Shown here: one piece after another, positions 45,557 to 54,286 of the stretch
Position numbering within the stretch: position 1 is the first letter of the stretch
How the letters are laid out: each line of letters begins with the position of its first letter
Origin: Sphingopyxis terrae subsp. terrae NBRC 15098
Lineage (GTDB): Bacteria > Pseudomonadota > Alphaproteobacteria > Sphingomonadales > Sphingomonadaceae
Direction: 5' to 3'
DNA length: 64,000 bases
NCBI RefSeq assembly: GCF_001610975.1
Contig: NZ_CP013342.1
Span: 2,365,001 to 2,429,000 of the forward strand
Notes under the pieces: model-generated
Told to the model about the DNA's origin: nothing
The model's input: the letters and a program-made list of their open reading frames with translations, nothing else
The model's database searches: none
Program-made: the position numbers and the translations under genes

Positions 45557-47347
45557 TTACCGCTGTTTGACGTAGCGTCCGGGCGCGTCCTCGATCGCCT
45601 TTTTCTTGCCCTTGCCGGGCACGCGTGCGCCTTTGGCAGGCGTCCTGTCGCCGTCCTGATCGGCGATCCAGCCGATCCAGTGCGGCCACCAGCTTCCCTT
45701 GGTCTCGGTCGCGCTTGCCTCGAATTCGGCGAGCGAGGCGGCGTCATTGTCGCCGGTCCAATATTGATATTTGCCCGCCGCGGGCGGGTTGACGACGCCG
45801 GCGATGTGACCCGAACCCGCAAGCAGGAAGGTTTTTGGCCCCGACAGATGGTCCATCAGCCGCCAGACGCTGGCCAGCGGGGCGATATGATCTTCGCGTC
45901 CGGCCTGGATATAGGCGGGGGTGGTGATTTTCTTGAGGTCGATCGGGGTACCCATCACCGTCAGACTGTTCGGGATGACCATCCGGTTGTCGCGGTAGAG
46001 GTCGACAAGATATTGCCGGTGCCATTTCGCCGGCAGGTTGGTCGTGTCGCCGTTCCAGTAGAGCAGATCGAAAGGCGGATAGTCGTTGCCGAGCAGGTAA
46101 TTGCTCACGACATAATTCCAGATGAGATCTCGGCCGCGCAGGCTGTTGAAGGTTGCGGCCATATAGCGGCCGTCGAGAAAGCCGCCGGCCGACAATTGCT
46201 GAAGCAGCGCCAGATAGCCGTCGTCGACGAACAGCTTGAGTTCGCCCGCCAGTTCGAAATCGACCTGCGCGGTGAAGAAGGTGACCGACCTGACCTTGTC
46301 GGCATCGCCCTGCGCCGCGAGCATTGCGAGCGTGGCGGCGAGCGTCGTCCCGGCGACGCAGTAGCCGATCGCGTGGACATGCGGCACGTCGAGCAGGTCG
46401 CGCACCGTGTCGATCGCATCGACCTGCGCCGCGATATAATCGTCCCACACGACATCCTTCATCGACGCGTCGGCCGATTTCCACGACACCATGAAGACGG
46501 TCAGCCCCTGTTCGACCGCCCAGCGCACAAAGCTTTTCGCGGGATTGAGATCGAGGATGTAGAAGCGGTTGATCCACGGCGGGAAGATGACGAGCGGGAC
46601 GGTGAAGACGTCTTTCGTCGTCGGCTCATATTGGATGAGCTGATAGAGATCGGTTTCGTGGATCACCTTGCCCGGGGTCGTCGCGATGTTCACGCCGACC
46701 TCGAACGCATTCTTGTCGACATGGCTCAACTGTCCGCGCGCAAGGTCGGCGAGCATGTGCCGTAGCCCCTTGAGCAGGCTTTCGCCGCGCGTTTCGACCG
46801 CGCGCTTGATGACTTCGGGATTGGTGACGGCAAGGTTCGTCGGTGACAGCGCGTCGGCCATCGACTTTGCGGCAAATTCCATCTTGGCCCGCGCATCGGC
46901 GTCGAGCCCCTGAAGCTGGCGCGTGGTTTCGAGCAACTGGTCCGACAACAGGCCATAGGTCTGCCGGATCAGCGCAAAGGCGGGGTTTGCGGTCCAGTCG
47001 GGGTCGGCGAAGCGGCGATCCTTGGGCGCATCGGCCGCCGCGGAGGGCATGAAGGACGGCTGGATCGCGGCGAGCGACGACCAGAAATGCACGCCCTGTT
47101 CCCACATCTTCGCGCCCTGTTCGGCCCAAAGCTGGGTCGCCGGATTGTCGATCCATCTGGCGGGATCGAACAGCGGCCGCGCATCCTTTTCCTCGTCGGC
47201 CTGACCCAGCGCGAATTCGAGCATCATCTGCTGCGCGCGCGCCATCACGCTGGCCCAATGCTGCATATCGTCGGGGGACGGGAGAAAGGGATTCGGCGCC
47301 TCGGCCGCGGTGCCGTCATTCTTGTCTTTTTCGCCCGCGTCGCTCAT
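45557..47347 (-). CDS. phaC: Class I poly(3-hydroxyalkanoate) synthase
   Basis: PhaC polymerises 3-hydroxyacyl-CoA into polyester granules. The 596-residue single-subunit length is class I. The lipase-box-like GYCVAG holds the catalytic C330, with the acid in AGREDHIAP and His in GSGHIAGVVNPP. The N-terminal domain starts around TWTANPAFALIRQTY, and PWINRFYILDLNPAKSFVRW is a family hallmark. The last ~20 residues are Lys-rich (GKGKKKA). No phaA/phaB lies in the window, so monomers must come from genes elsewhere. It is upstream of the phasin gene on the same strand, 123 nt apart with an operator region between. Confidence 0.95.
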   Translation of the reverse strand: MSDAGEKDKNDGTAAEAPNPFLPSPDDMQHWASVMARAQQMMLEFALGQADEEKDARPLFDPARWIDNPATQLWAEQGAKMWEQGVHFWSSLAAIQPSFMPSAAADAPKDRRFADPDWTANPAFALIRQTYGLLSDQLLETTRQLQGLDADARAKMEFAAKSMADALSPTNLAVTNPEVIKRAVETRGESLLKGLRHMLADLARGQLSHVDKNAFEVGVNIATTPGKVIHETDLYQLIQYEPTTKDVFTVPLVIFPPWINRFYILDLNPAKSFVRWAVEQGLTVFMVSWKSADASMKDVVWDDYIAAQVDAIDTVRDLLDVPHVHAIGYCVAGTTLAATLAMLAAQGDADKVRSVTFFTAQVDFELAGELKLFVDDGYLALLQQLSAGGFLDGRYMAATFNSLRGRDLIWNYVVSNYLLGNDYPPFDLLYWNGDTTNLPAKWHRQYLVDLYRDNRMVIPNSLTVMGTPIDLKKITTPAYIQAGREDHIAPLASVWRLMDHLSGPKTFLLAGSGHIAGVVNPPAAGKYQYWTGDNDAASLAEFEASATETKGSWWPHWIGWIADQDGDRTPAKGARVPGKGKKKAIEDAPGRYVKQR

Positions 47348-47468
47348 GCCGGTTCCCGCTGGTCAGCCTCTCGTCTGATGCGTATAACAGCCGCCGACGC
47401 GGCTGGCGAGGTGCCGATCGCGTTTCGACCGACTAAACGCTTACGAAAAGGAGTTGTTCTAGTTCCCC

Positions 47469-48680
47469 ATGTCCGACGATGAATTCTACCGCATCAAGCG
47501 CCTGCCGCCCTATGTCATCGCTGAAGTGAATGCGATGCGAGCGGCCGCGCGTGCCGCGGGCGAGGACATTATCGACCTGGGAATGGGCAACCCCGACTTG
47601 CCGCCGCCGCAGCATGTGATCGACAAGCTGTGCGAGGTTGCGCAGAAACCCGACGCGCACGGCTATTCGCAGTCGAAGGGCATTCCGGGGCTGCGCCGGG
47701 CGCAGGCCAATTATTATGCCCGCCGCTTCAACGTCGATCTCGATCCCGAGACCGAGGTGGTGGTGACGATGGGGTCGAAGGAAGGGCTTGCCAGCCTCGC
47801 GACCGCGATCACCGGCCCGGGCGACGTCGTGCTGGCACCGAATCCTAGCTATCCCATACACACCTTCGGCTTCATCATCGCCGGTGCGACGATCCGCAGC
47901 GTGCCGACGACGCCGGACGAAAATTACTGGCGCGCGCTCGACCGCGCGATGGCGTTCACCGTGCCGCGTCCGTCGATCCTGGTCGTCAACTACCCGTCGA
48001 ACCCGACCGCCGAAGCCGTAGATCTCGCTTTCTACGAGCGGCTCGTCGCCTGGGCGAAGGAAAACAAGGTCTGGGTCTTGAGCGACCTTGCCTATTCGGA
48101 GCTTTACTACGACGGCAATCCGACCCCCTCGATCCTGCAGGTGCCGGGCGCGAAGGATGTGGCGATCGAATTCACCTCCATGTCGAAAACCTATTCGATG
48201 GCCGGGTGGCGCATGGGTTTCGCGGTCGGCAACAAGCGGCTGATCGCGGCGATGACGCGCGTCAAATCCTATCTCGATTACGGCGCCTTCACCCCGATCC
48301 AGGCCGCGGCCTGCGCCGCGCTCAACGGGCCGCAGGATATCGTCGCGAAGAACCGCGAGCTGTACCAGAAGCGCCGCGACGTGATGGTCGAAAGCTTCGC
48401 GCGCGCCGGCTGGGATATTCCGAGCCCGCCCGCCTCGATGTTCGCCTGGGCGCCGCTGCCACCCGCGCTGAAAGAGATGGGCAGCCTCGAATTCTCCAAG
48501 CAGCTTCTGACCCATGCCAAGGTCGCGGTCGCCCCCGGCGTCGGCTATGGCGAGGACGGCGAGGGCTATGTCCGCATCGCGATGGTCGAAAACGAACAGC
48601 GCATCCGTCAGGCGGCGCGCAACGTCCGCAAGTTCCTCCAGATGCATGGTGTGAACACGCCGTCGGTCGCGGCAGGATAG
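47469..48680 (+). CDS. alaC: AlaC-type alanine/aspartate-family aminotransferase
   Basis: A 403-residue class I/II PLP-dependent aminotransferase. The opening YRIKRLPPYVIAEVNAM, MGNPDLPPP and the Schiff-base K240 in SMSKTYSMAGWRMGF are characteristic of AlaC and the LL-diaminopimelate aminotransferase-like group; NYPSNPTAE and the C-terminal arginine in GEGYVRIAMVE complete the active site. The likely reaction is glutamate plus pyruvate to alanine plus 2-oxoglutarate. It diverges from phaC and has a DUF2721 membrane protein gene 5 nt downstream. Confidence 0.88.
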   Translation: MSDDEFYRIKRLPPYVIAEVNAMRAAARAAGEDIIDLGMGNPDLPPPQHVIDKLCEVAQKPDAHGYSQSKGIPGLRRAQANYYARRFNVDLDPETEVVVTMGSKEGLASLATAITGPGDVVLAPNPSYPIHTFGFIIAGATIRSVPTTPDENYWRALDRAMAFTVPRPSILVVNYPSNPTAEAVDLAFYERLVAWAKENKVWVLSDLAYSELYYDGNPTPSILQVPGAKDVAIEFTSMSKTYSMAGWRMGFAVGNKRLIAAMTRVKSYLDYGAFTPIQAAACAALNGPQDIVAKNRELYQKRRDVMVESFARAGWDIPSPPASMFAWAPLPPALKEMGSLEFSKQLLTHAKVAVAPGVGYGEDGEGYVRIAMVENEQRIRQAARNVRKFLQMHGVNTPSVAAG

Positions 48681-48685
48681 ACGCG

Positions 48686-49135
48686 ATGTTCGAAGGGGCG
48701 CCGACAATCGCCCAGACGATCCAGTTGTCCGTCGCGCCGGTGTTCCTGCTCGTCGCGATGGGCAATTTGCTCAACGTCTTCACTGGCCGCCTCGCGCGCG
48801 TCATCGACCGGTCGCGCAAGCTGACCGAACGTCACGCGACGACGACGGGCGTCGAACATAGCCGTCTGGTCGAAGAATTGCGCGTGATCGCGCGCCGGAT
48901 GCGCGTCATCAACACCGCCATCCTGTTCGCCGTATGCGGCGGGCTGGTGGTGTGCATCCTCGTGTCGCTGCTGTTCCTGCAATATACGGCCGGCTTCCAT
49001 CTCGGCGTCGCGGTATCGCTGGTCTTTGTGCTGGCGATGCTGTTCCTGCTGCTCTCGCTCGGCATGTTCCTCTACGAAGTGCGCCTCGCGACGCACGCCA
49101 TATTGATCCCGACCGAATATCTCGAGCGTAACTAG
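48686..49135 (+). CDS. DUF2721 membrane protein
   Basis: A 149-residue protein with three predicted membrane helices (about 14-34, ~73-96, ~103-130). The family signature is the N-terminal TIQLSVAPVFLLVAMGNLLN followed by TGRLARVIDRSRKL and a basic cytoplasmic loop (EELRVIARRMRVIN). Function is unknown. It starts at ATG 48686, 5 nt after the aminotransferase stop, so it is probably co-translated with it; the longer frame reading back into the aminotransferase gene has no resemblance to the family. It ends 3 nt from the convergent amidase stop. Confidence 0.85.
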   Translation: MFEGAPTIAQTIQLSVAPVFLLVAMGNLLNVFTGRLARVIDRSRKLTERHATTTGVEHSRLVEELRVIARRMRVINTAILFAVCGGLVVCILVSLLFLQYTAGFHLGVAVSLVFVLAMLFLLLSLGMFLYEVRLATHAILIPTEYLERN

Positions 49136-49137
49136 CG

Positions 49138-50709
49138 TCAGGGCGTAACGCTGGCGCGATAGGTTGGCGCTACGCGTTTGCGGCTTGCCTGTTCATAGGC
49201 ATATCCGGCCGCCAGAATATCGCCGTCGCTCCATTTGGGGCCGATGAAGGAGAGGCCGATGGGCAGCCCTTCGACCGCGCCCATCGGGACGGTGAGGTGC
49301 GGATAGCCGGCGACGGCGGGAAGCTGGCTGACGCCGGGGCCGGTATAATGGTCGCCGTTGACGAGATCGGTGGTCCAGGCGGGGCCATTGGTCACGCCAA
49401 CCAGCAGGTCGGCGCCGCTTTCGCGCAGCAGCCGGTCGATGCCGTCCGGTCCCGCTAGCCGCGCCGTCTTGGCCTTGGCGTCACGATAGAGCTCGCTGTC
49501 GAGGCCGCCCTTGCTTTCGGCAAGTTCGAACAGTGCCTGGTCGAACCAGCGCATCTCGGCGGGCGTCGCCTTGTTGAAGGCGATCAGGTCGGCGAGCGAG
49601 CGCGGCGCGCCCTTCCCGGGTAGCCCGGCCAGATAGGCGGCCATGTCGGCCTTGAGTTCGGTCATCAATATCTCGAACTCGGCATCGCCCAGGCCGTCGA
49701 GGCCGCTACGGCTATCCTTGATCTCGACGATCGTCGCACCGGCGGCGCGCATCGTGTCGAGCGCGGCATCGAACAGCGCGCCGATGTCGGCGCGGCCGCC
49801 GATGCGATCGCGCAGCACGCCAACCGTCTTGCCGCGCAGCGCGTCCGGCGACAGCGCGGCGGCAAAGTCACGGCGGTGCGCGTCGGCCTCTGCCGTCGCC
49901 GGGTCGGCGGGATCGCTGCCCGCCAGCACCGACAACAGCGTGGCCGCGTCGCGCACCGTCAACGTCATCGGTCCCGCCGTATCCTGACTGTGGCTGATCG
50001 GGACGACAAGACTGCGGCTCACCAGGCCGACGGTCGGTTTGAAGCCGACCACGCCGTTCATGCCCGCAGGGCAGGTGATCGATCCGTCGGTCTCGGTCCC
50101 GATCGTCAGCGGCGCAAGGCTGGCCGCCGTCGCTGCACCGCTGCCCGCCGACGAGCCGCATGTGTTGCGGTCGAGCGCGTGCGGATTGCGCGTCAGTCCG
50201 CCGACGGCGCTCCAGCCGCTGGTCGCGTCGTTCGAGCGGATATTGGCCCATTCGCTGAGGTTGGTCTTGCCCAGGATCACCGCGCCGCCTTCGCGCAGCC
50301 GCGCGACCAGCGGCGCATCGCGGCCGGTGATATTGCCTTTCAGGGCCAGCGAACCGGCGGTCGTCGCAACCGGCCCCGCCGCCTCGATATTGTCCTTCAG
50401 CAGCACCGGAATCCCGTGCAGCGGGCCGCGCACATGCCCCGCCTTGCGCTCCTGATCGAGCCGATAGGCCTCGCTCATCGCGCCGGGAAACACCGCGATC
50501 ACCGCGTTGAGTGTCGGGCCCGCCTTATCGATATTCCGGATACGCTCGAGATAGGCGGCGGTAATGACCTCGCTGCTCGTTTCGCCCGCGGTCATCTCCG
50601 CCTGCAGAGTCGCGGCATCCTTGCCGGCGACATCGGGAAGCGGCGGCGGCATGGCGGCGGCGGGGACGGAGGCGAGCAGAGCGGCTGTCAGCAGCGAAAT
50701 TTTTTGCAT
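49138..50709 (-). CDS. Exported amidase (amidase signature family)
   Basis: A 523-residue protein with a Sec signal peptide (about 1-19, SLLTAALLASVPAAA). The Ser-cisSer-Lys triad of the amidase signature family is visible: K105 (PVLLKDNIEA), S186 (TCGSSAGSGAA) and S210 (TETDGSITCPA), plus GKTNLSEWANIRS. Being periplasmic, it may release amino acids from amides or peptides. The start at 50709 (MQKISLL) is chosen because it gives the signal peptide; a longer reading adds 52 residues across the intergenic region. Divergent from an MFS transporter gene (114 nt). Confidence 0.9.
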   Translation of the reverse strand: MQKISLLTAALLASVPAAAMPPPLPDVAGKDAATLQAEMTAGETSSEVITAAYLERIRNIDKAGPTLNAVIAVFPGAMSEAYRLDQERKAGHVRGPLHGIPVLLKDNIEAAGPVATTAGSLALKGNITGRDAPLVARLREGGAVILGKTNLSEWANIRSNDATSGWSAVGGLTRNPHALDRNTCGSSAGSGAATAASLAPLTIGTETDGSITCPAGMNGVVGFKPTVGLVSRSLVVPISHSQDTAGPMTLTVRDAATLLSVLAGSDPADPATAEADAHRRDFAAALSPDALRGKTVGVLRDRIGGRADIGALFDAALDTMRAAGATIVEIKDSRSGLDGLGDAEFEILMTELKADMAAYLAGLPGKGAPRSLADLIAFNKATPAEMRWFDQALFELAESKGGLDSELYRDAKAKTARLAGPDGIDRLLRESGADLLVGVTNGPAWTTDLVNGDHYTGPGVSQLPAVAGYPHLTVPMGAVEGLPIGLSFIGPKWSDGDILAAGYAYEQASRKRVAPTYRASVTP

Positions 50710-50823
50710 GGCGCGAATGCTGGCAGCCGTAACGGCAATTGCAAGTGCCATTTTACGCTGTGCCGCCCCGGCGTTGACAGGGTGCGGCCGGGTCTGCACC
50801 TTCGCCCCCATCGGGAGAGAAAA

Positions 50824-52137
50824 ATGTCGGAAAAGCCAGCTCTTGCCCTTGGTGCAGGGTCGCAAGCATCAACCAGCGTCGCCGCGAAAACGCGCACGAT
50901 GCTGTGGGTGCTCTTGATCGTCTATATCCTCAATTTCCTCGATCGGCAGATCGTCAACATATTGGCCGAGCCGATCGCACGCGATCTCAAGCTGTCCGAT
51001 TCCGACATCGGCCTGATGACGGGATTGGCCTTCGCGCTCTTTTACACCTTCCTGGGTTTGCCGATCGCGCGTTATGCGGACCGTCCCTCAACCAATCGCG
51101 TCGGGCTGATTTCGGTGTCGCTGGCGATCTGGTCGGGGATGACCGTGCTGTGCGGCATGGCGCAGAATTTCGTCCAATTGCTGCTTGCCCGCATCGGCGT
51201 CGGCGTGGGCGAGGCCGGGTGCACACCCGCGGCACATTCGCTCATCACCGATGCCGTCGAACCCGCCAAACGATCGTCCGCCATTGCCTTTTACGGGCTC
51301 GGGATTCCGATCGGCAGCCTCCTCGGCCTGATCGTCGGCGGCATCGTCAATGATCTTTGGGGCTGGCGTGTCGCCTTCATGGTCGTTGGCGTGCCGGGAT
51401 TGCTGCTTGCCTTCATGGTCCCGATGTTCATCAAGGAGGTACGCGCGCGGGGCGCTGATGCCGCTGCGACGACGGGCGCGAGCGGCGCCCTGTCGATCGG
51501 GCAGGCGCTGCGTGAAGTGTTCAGCACCCGGGCCTTCGTCTACATCGCGATCGCGGCGTCCTTCACCGCCTTCCTGGGTTATGGCAAAGGCGTCTGGGCG
51601 CTGATCCTGTTTCAACGATCGCACGGGCTGAGCGCGGGCGAAACCGGACTTTTGCTGGGCGTCGCGCTGGGCATCGCGGGCATTTTGGGAACATGGCTCG
51701 GCGGCTATTTCGCCGACCGGTTCGGCAAGACCGACCGCCGCCACATGCTCACCACGCCGGCGATCGGCATGGCGGTCGCGGCGCCGATCCTGTTTCTGGG
51801 CTACGCCGTCACCGAATGGCATGTCGCGATCGCGCTGCTGTTCGTGCCGACCGTGCTCAACGCCGCATATTACGGCCCGACCTTCGCCTGCGTCCACGGG
51901 CTGGTGCAGCCCGAGGCGCGCGCGATGGCCAGCGCGGTGATGCTGTTCCTGCAGAATCTGATCGGCCTCGGACTTGGCCCGCTCCTTTTCGGCATGGCGT
52001 CGGAAGAGCTCAAGCCCACCCTCGGCACCGAAAGCGTCCGCTATGTCCTCTATGGCGCGGCGTGGCTCGGGCTGATCCCGGCTTTCTTCTTCTGGCGCGC
52101 CAGCCTGCGGCTCGGGAAGGAGCTCAAATCGGGTTAG
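50824..52137 (+). CDS. MFS transporter (spinster-like)
   Basis: A 437-residue major facilitator with twelve predicted helices. The N-terminal half begins LLIVYILNFLDRQIVNILAE, then LMTGLAFALFYTFLGLPIARYADR and RIGVGVGEAGCTPAAHSLI; this FLDRQ/GVGEAG signature is that of spinster-type transporters of sphingomonads. The cytosolic middle loop lies about 205-225. The substrate is unknown. The start at ATG 50824 has GAGAG shortly upstream. Divergent from the periplasmic amidase, so export or uptake of its products is a possibility. Confidence 0.85.
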   Translation: MSEKPALALGAGSQASTSVAAKTRTMLWVLLIVYILNFLDRQIVNILAEPIARDLKLSDSDIGLMTGLAFALFYTFLGLPIARYADRPSTNRVGLISVSLAIWSGMTVLCGMAQNFVQLLLARIGVGVGEAGCTPAAHSLITDAVEPAKRSSAIAFYGLGIPIGSLLGLIVGGIVNDLWGWRVAFMVVGVPGLLLAFMVPMFIKEVRARGADAAATTGASGALSIGQALREVFSTRAFVYIAIAASFTAFLGYGKGVWALILFQRSHGLSAGETGLLLGVALGIAGILGTWLGGYFADRFGKTDRRHMLTTPAIGMAVAAPILFLGYAVTEWHVAIALLFVPTVLNAAYYGPTFACVHGLVQPEARAMASAVMLFLQNLIGLGLGPLLFGMASEELKPTLGTESVRYVLYGAAWLGLIPAFFFWRASLRLGKELKSG

Positions 52138-52724
52138 AAGGGCGGCGGCGCTTGTTCGCGCTGCGCCTTCGCGGCGTCGGTCCACCAGGCAAGGTCGTCG
52201 GCGAAGCGCGGAAAGGCCCGTGCCAGCCGCTCGCCGTCCTCGCCCGCAGGCCCGCCGTCGGCATCGAAAGCACCGCCGATGCGCGCGAGGCTGAGCGGGG
52301 TCGCGGTGACCACCATGCCCATCGCGCCAAGCGTCGTGCGCCACGCGGTCGCGGCGCGGATGCCGGCGAAGGGGCCAGCCGAATAAGAGGCGATGGCGGC
52401 GGGGCGCCACGCGAATTGGGGAAGATAATGGTCGACCAGATTCTTGAGGCCCGGTTGCAGCCCGCCATTATAATCGCCGGTCACGAAGACGAAGCCGTCC
52501 GCCGCGGCGATCCGGTCGGCGAGCGCATCCATCGCGGCGGGGGCCTCGCCCGCTGCGAAATCGCTGTGCCGTCGGTCGAGCATCGACAGATCCACCGCCA
52601 TCGCATCGACCAGTTCGGCGCGGTCGCCGCGCGCAGCAAGGGAATCGACGATCCAGCGGGCAAGCTTGATGCCCTGCCGGTCGCGGCGATAGCTTCCGTA
52701 GAAGACCAGGATAGTGCGGCTCAT
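52134..52724 (-). CDS. NADPH-dependent FMN reductase-like protein
   Basis: A 196-residue flavodoxin-like protein. The N-terminal phosphate-binding loop reads LVFYGSYRRDRQGIKLA, the flavin-contacting VTGDYNGGLQPGLKNLVDHYLPQF is in the middle, and the SYSAGPFAGIRAA motif follows. Such proteins reduce FMN, quinones or azo compounds. The start MSRTIL at 52724 gives the standard length. It converges with the MFS gene, the two stop codons overlapping. No clear partner oxygenase is in the window. Confidence 0.85.
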   Translation of the reverse strand: MSRTILVFYGSYRRDRQGIKLARWIVDSLAARGDRAELVDAMAVDLSMLDRRHSDFAAGEAPAAMDALADRIAAADGFVFVTGDYNGGLQPGLKNLVDHYLPQFAWRPAAIASYSAGPFAGIRAATAWRTTLGAMGMVVTATPLSLARIGGAFDADGGPAGEDGERLARAFPRFADDLAWWTDAAKAQREQAPPPF

Positions 52725-52818
52725 CGGCCGACCGTGCCACGCCGCGCCGCCGAACGAAAGCGCGTCTTGCGCCGCACCGCGCGGCAATTCTAGAGTGATC
52801 GGGACCAAGGGGGGGATT

Positions 52819-53721
52819 ATGCGGGTTTATCGTACACCGGACGAATGTTTTGCGGGCCTGACCGACTGGCCTTTCGCGCCGCGATATACCGAGATCGCGG
52901 GCGGCCTGCGCGTCCATTATGTCGACGAGGGCGCCGCCGATGCACAGCCGGTGCTCATGCTGCACGGCGAGCCGACGTGGAGCTATCTCTACCGCCACAT
53001 GATCGGTCCCGCGGTGCGCGCGGGCTTCCGGGCTGTTGCGCCCGACCTCATCGGCTTCGGTCGCTCCGACAAGTCGCTCGACCGGTCGGCCTACAGCTAT
53101 GCGCAGCAGGTCGCGTGGATGCGCGCCTGGATCGAGGCGCTCGACCTTCGGAACATGATCCTCGTCTGCCAGGATTGGGGTTCGCTGATCGGGCTGCGTC
53201 TGGTCGCCGAAATGCCCGAGCGCTTCGCGGGTGTCGCGCTGTCGAACGGCGGACTGCCCGAGGGGCAGGCGGCGCCGCGCGCCTTTGCGATCTGGCGCGC
53301 CTTTTCGCGCTACAGCCCGCTGTTCCCGATCGGCCGGATCGTCAATGCGGGAACGAAGCGCCCGCTCAGCGCCGAAGAAATCGCCGCTTATGACGCGCCC
53401 TTTCCGACGCGCGCGTCGAAGGTCGCAGCGCGCATCTATCCGTCGTTCGTGCCGCTGGGCGACAATGTCGCGGTGCCCGATCAGAAGCGCGCATGGGCCG
53501 CGCTCGAACGCTTCGACAAGCCCTTCCTCTGCTGCTTTTCGGACGGCGACCCGATCACGCGCGGCGGCGATGCCCTGTTCCTCGGCCGCGTGCCTGGAAC
53601 CGCCGGCATGCCGCACCGCACGTTGAAAGGCGGGCATTTCATCCAGGAGGATGACCCGGCGGGCTTCGTTTCTGCAATCGAAGCCGTCGCCGCGGCGGGG
53701 CGCGGGGTGTCAGCCGGGTAG
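52819..53721 (+). CDS. Haloalkane dehalogenase, HLD-I type
   Basis: A 300-residue alpha/beta hydrolase with all hallmarks of haloalkane dehalogenases. The oxyanion motif HGEPTWSYLYR is at about 49-59; the nucleophile is D119 in CQDWGSLIG, followed by W120, one halide-binding Trp; the acid is D244 in CFSDGDPIT and the base H273 in KGGHFIQED. A second halide-binding Trp (likely W159) sits in the cap, as in the DhlA-like HLD-I class. The ATG at 52819 has GGGGG just upstream. Neighbours give no halocompound pathway, so native substrate is unclear. Epoxide hydrolases are excluded by D119-W120. Confidence 0.88.
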   Translation: MRVYRTPDECFAGLTDWPFAPRYTEIAGGLRVHYVDEGAADAQPVLMLHGEPTWSYLYRHMIGPAVRAGFRAVAPDLIGFGRSDKSLDRSAYSYAQQVAWMRAWIEALDLRNMILVCQDWGSLIGLRLVAEMPERFAGVALSNGGLPEGQAAPRAFAIWRAFSRYSPLFPIGRIVNAGTKRPLSAEEIAAYDAPFPTRASKVAARIYPSFVPLGDNVAVPDQKRAWAALERFDKPFLCCFSDGDPITRGGDALFLGRVPGTAGMPHRTLKGGHFIQEDDPAGFVSAIEAVAAAGRGVSAG

Positions 53722-54168
53722 CGGTAGCACGCGGCTCTGCTTGACGACGCCGTAGGCCAGGCTGGTGTCGATCGACGCGATGCCGTCGATCGCGTGCAGC
53801 CGTTCGCGCACGAAGCGCTCGTATCCGTCGAGGTCGGGTGCGACGACACGCAACAGATAGTCGATATCGCCCGTCATCAGGAAGCAATCGAGAATATCGT
53901 CGATGGCGCCGATCGCCCGCTCGAATGCCTGCACGGTCGCCTGATCATGCTTGCTCAGCCGGATGCCGACGAACACGGTGATCGGATAGCCCATCGCCTT
54001 TTGATCGACGAGCGCGGCATAGCCGGTGATGACGCCGCGCTCTTCGAGCAGACGAACCCGGCGCAGACAGGGCGACGGCGACAGGTTCGCCGCCGCGGCC
54101 AGATCCTGATTGCTCAGTCGGCCGTCGTGCATCAAGGCGCGGACGATCTGGTGATCCTTGCGATCCAT
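53710..54168 (-). CDS. Lrp/AsnC-family transcriptional regulator
   Basis: A 152-residue regulator. The N-terminal winged helix-turn-helix (about 1-60) has RKDHQIVRALMHDGRL, LAAAANLSPSPCLRRVRLLEE and GVITGYAALVD; the C-terminal RAM domain includes VQAFERAIGAIDD, DCFLMTGDIDYLLRV and ERLHAIDGIASIDTSLA. It starts at ATG 54168 (MDRKDH). It diverges from the methionine gamma-lyase gene across a perfect inverted repeat, the layout of Pseudomonas mdeR-mdeA, so it likely controls methionine degradation in response to an amino acid. Confidence 0.93.
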   Translation of the reverse strand: MDRKDHQIVRALMHDGRLSNQDLAAAANLSPSPCLRRVRLLEERGVITGYAALVDQKAMGYPITVFVGIRLSKHDQATVQAFERAIGAIDDILDCFLMTGDIDYLLRVVAPDLDGYERFVRERLHAIDGIASIDTSLAYGVVKQSRVLPLPG

Positions 54169-54189
54169 GGGGCAGTCCTTGGCAGAATG

Positions 54190-54225
54190 TTCCAATATAC
54201 TTGCTGCTAGTGGCATATATTGGAA
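54190..54225. promoter_or_regulatory. Inverted repeat, candidate Lrp-regulator operator
   Basis: TTCCAATATA-(16 nt)-TATATTGGAA is a perfect 10-bp inverted repeat, AT-rich as usual for Lrp-type sites, in the 118-nt gap between the Lrp regulator and methionine gamma-lyase genes. It ends 61 nt before the lyase start. Confidence 0.7.
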
Positions 54226-54286
54226 GCACCTGCCACCGGCCATTTGATACAAGCGGCGCTCGTTCACCGCAGGAGTCGCGCCCGTC

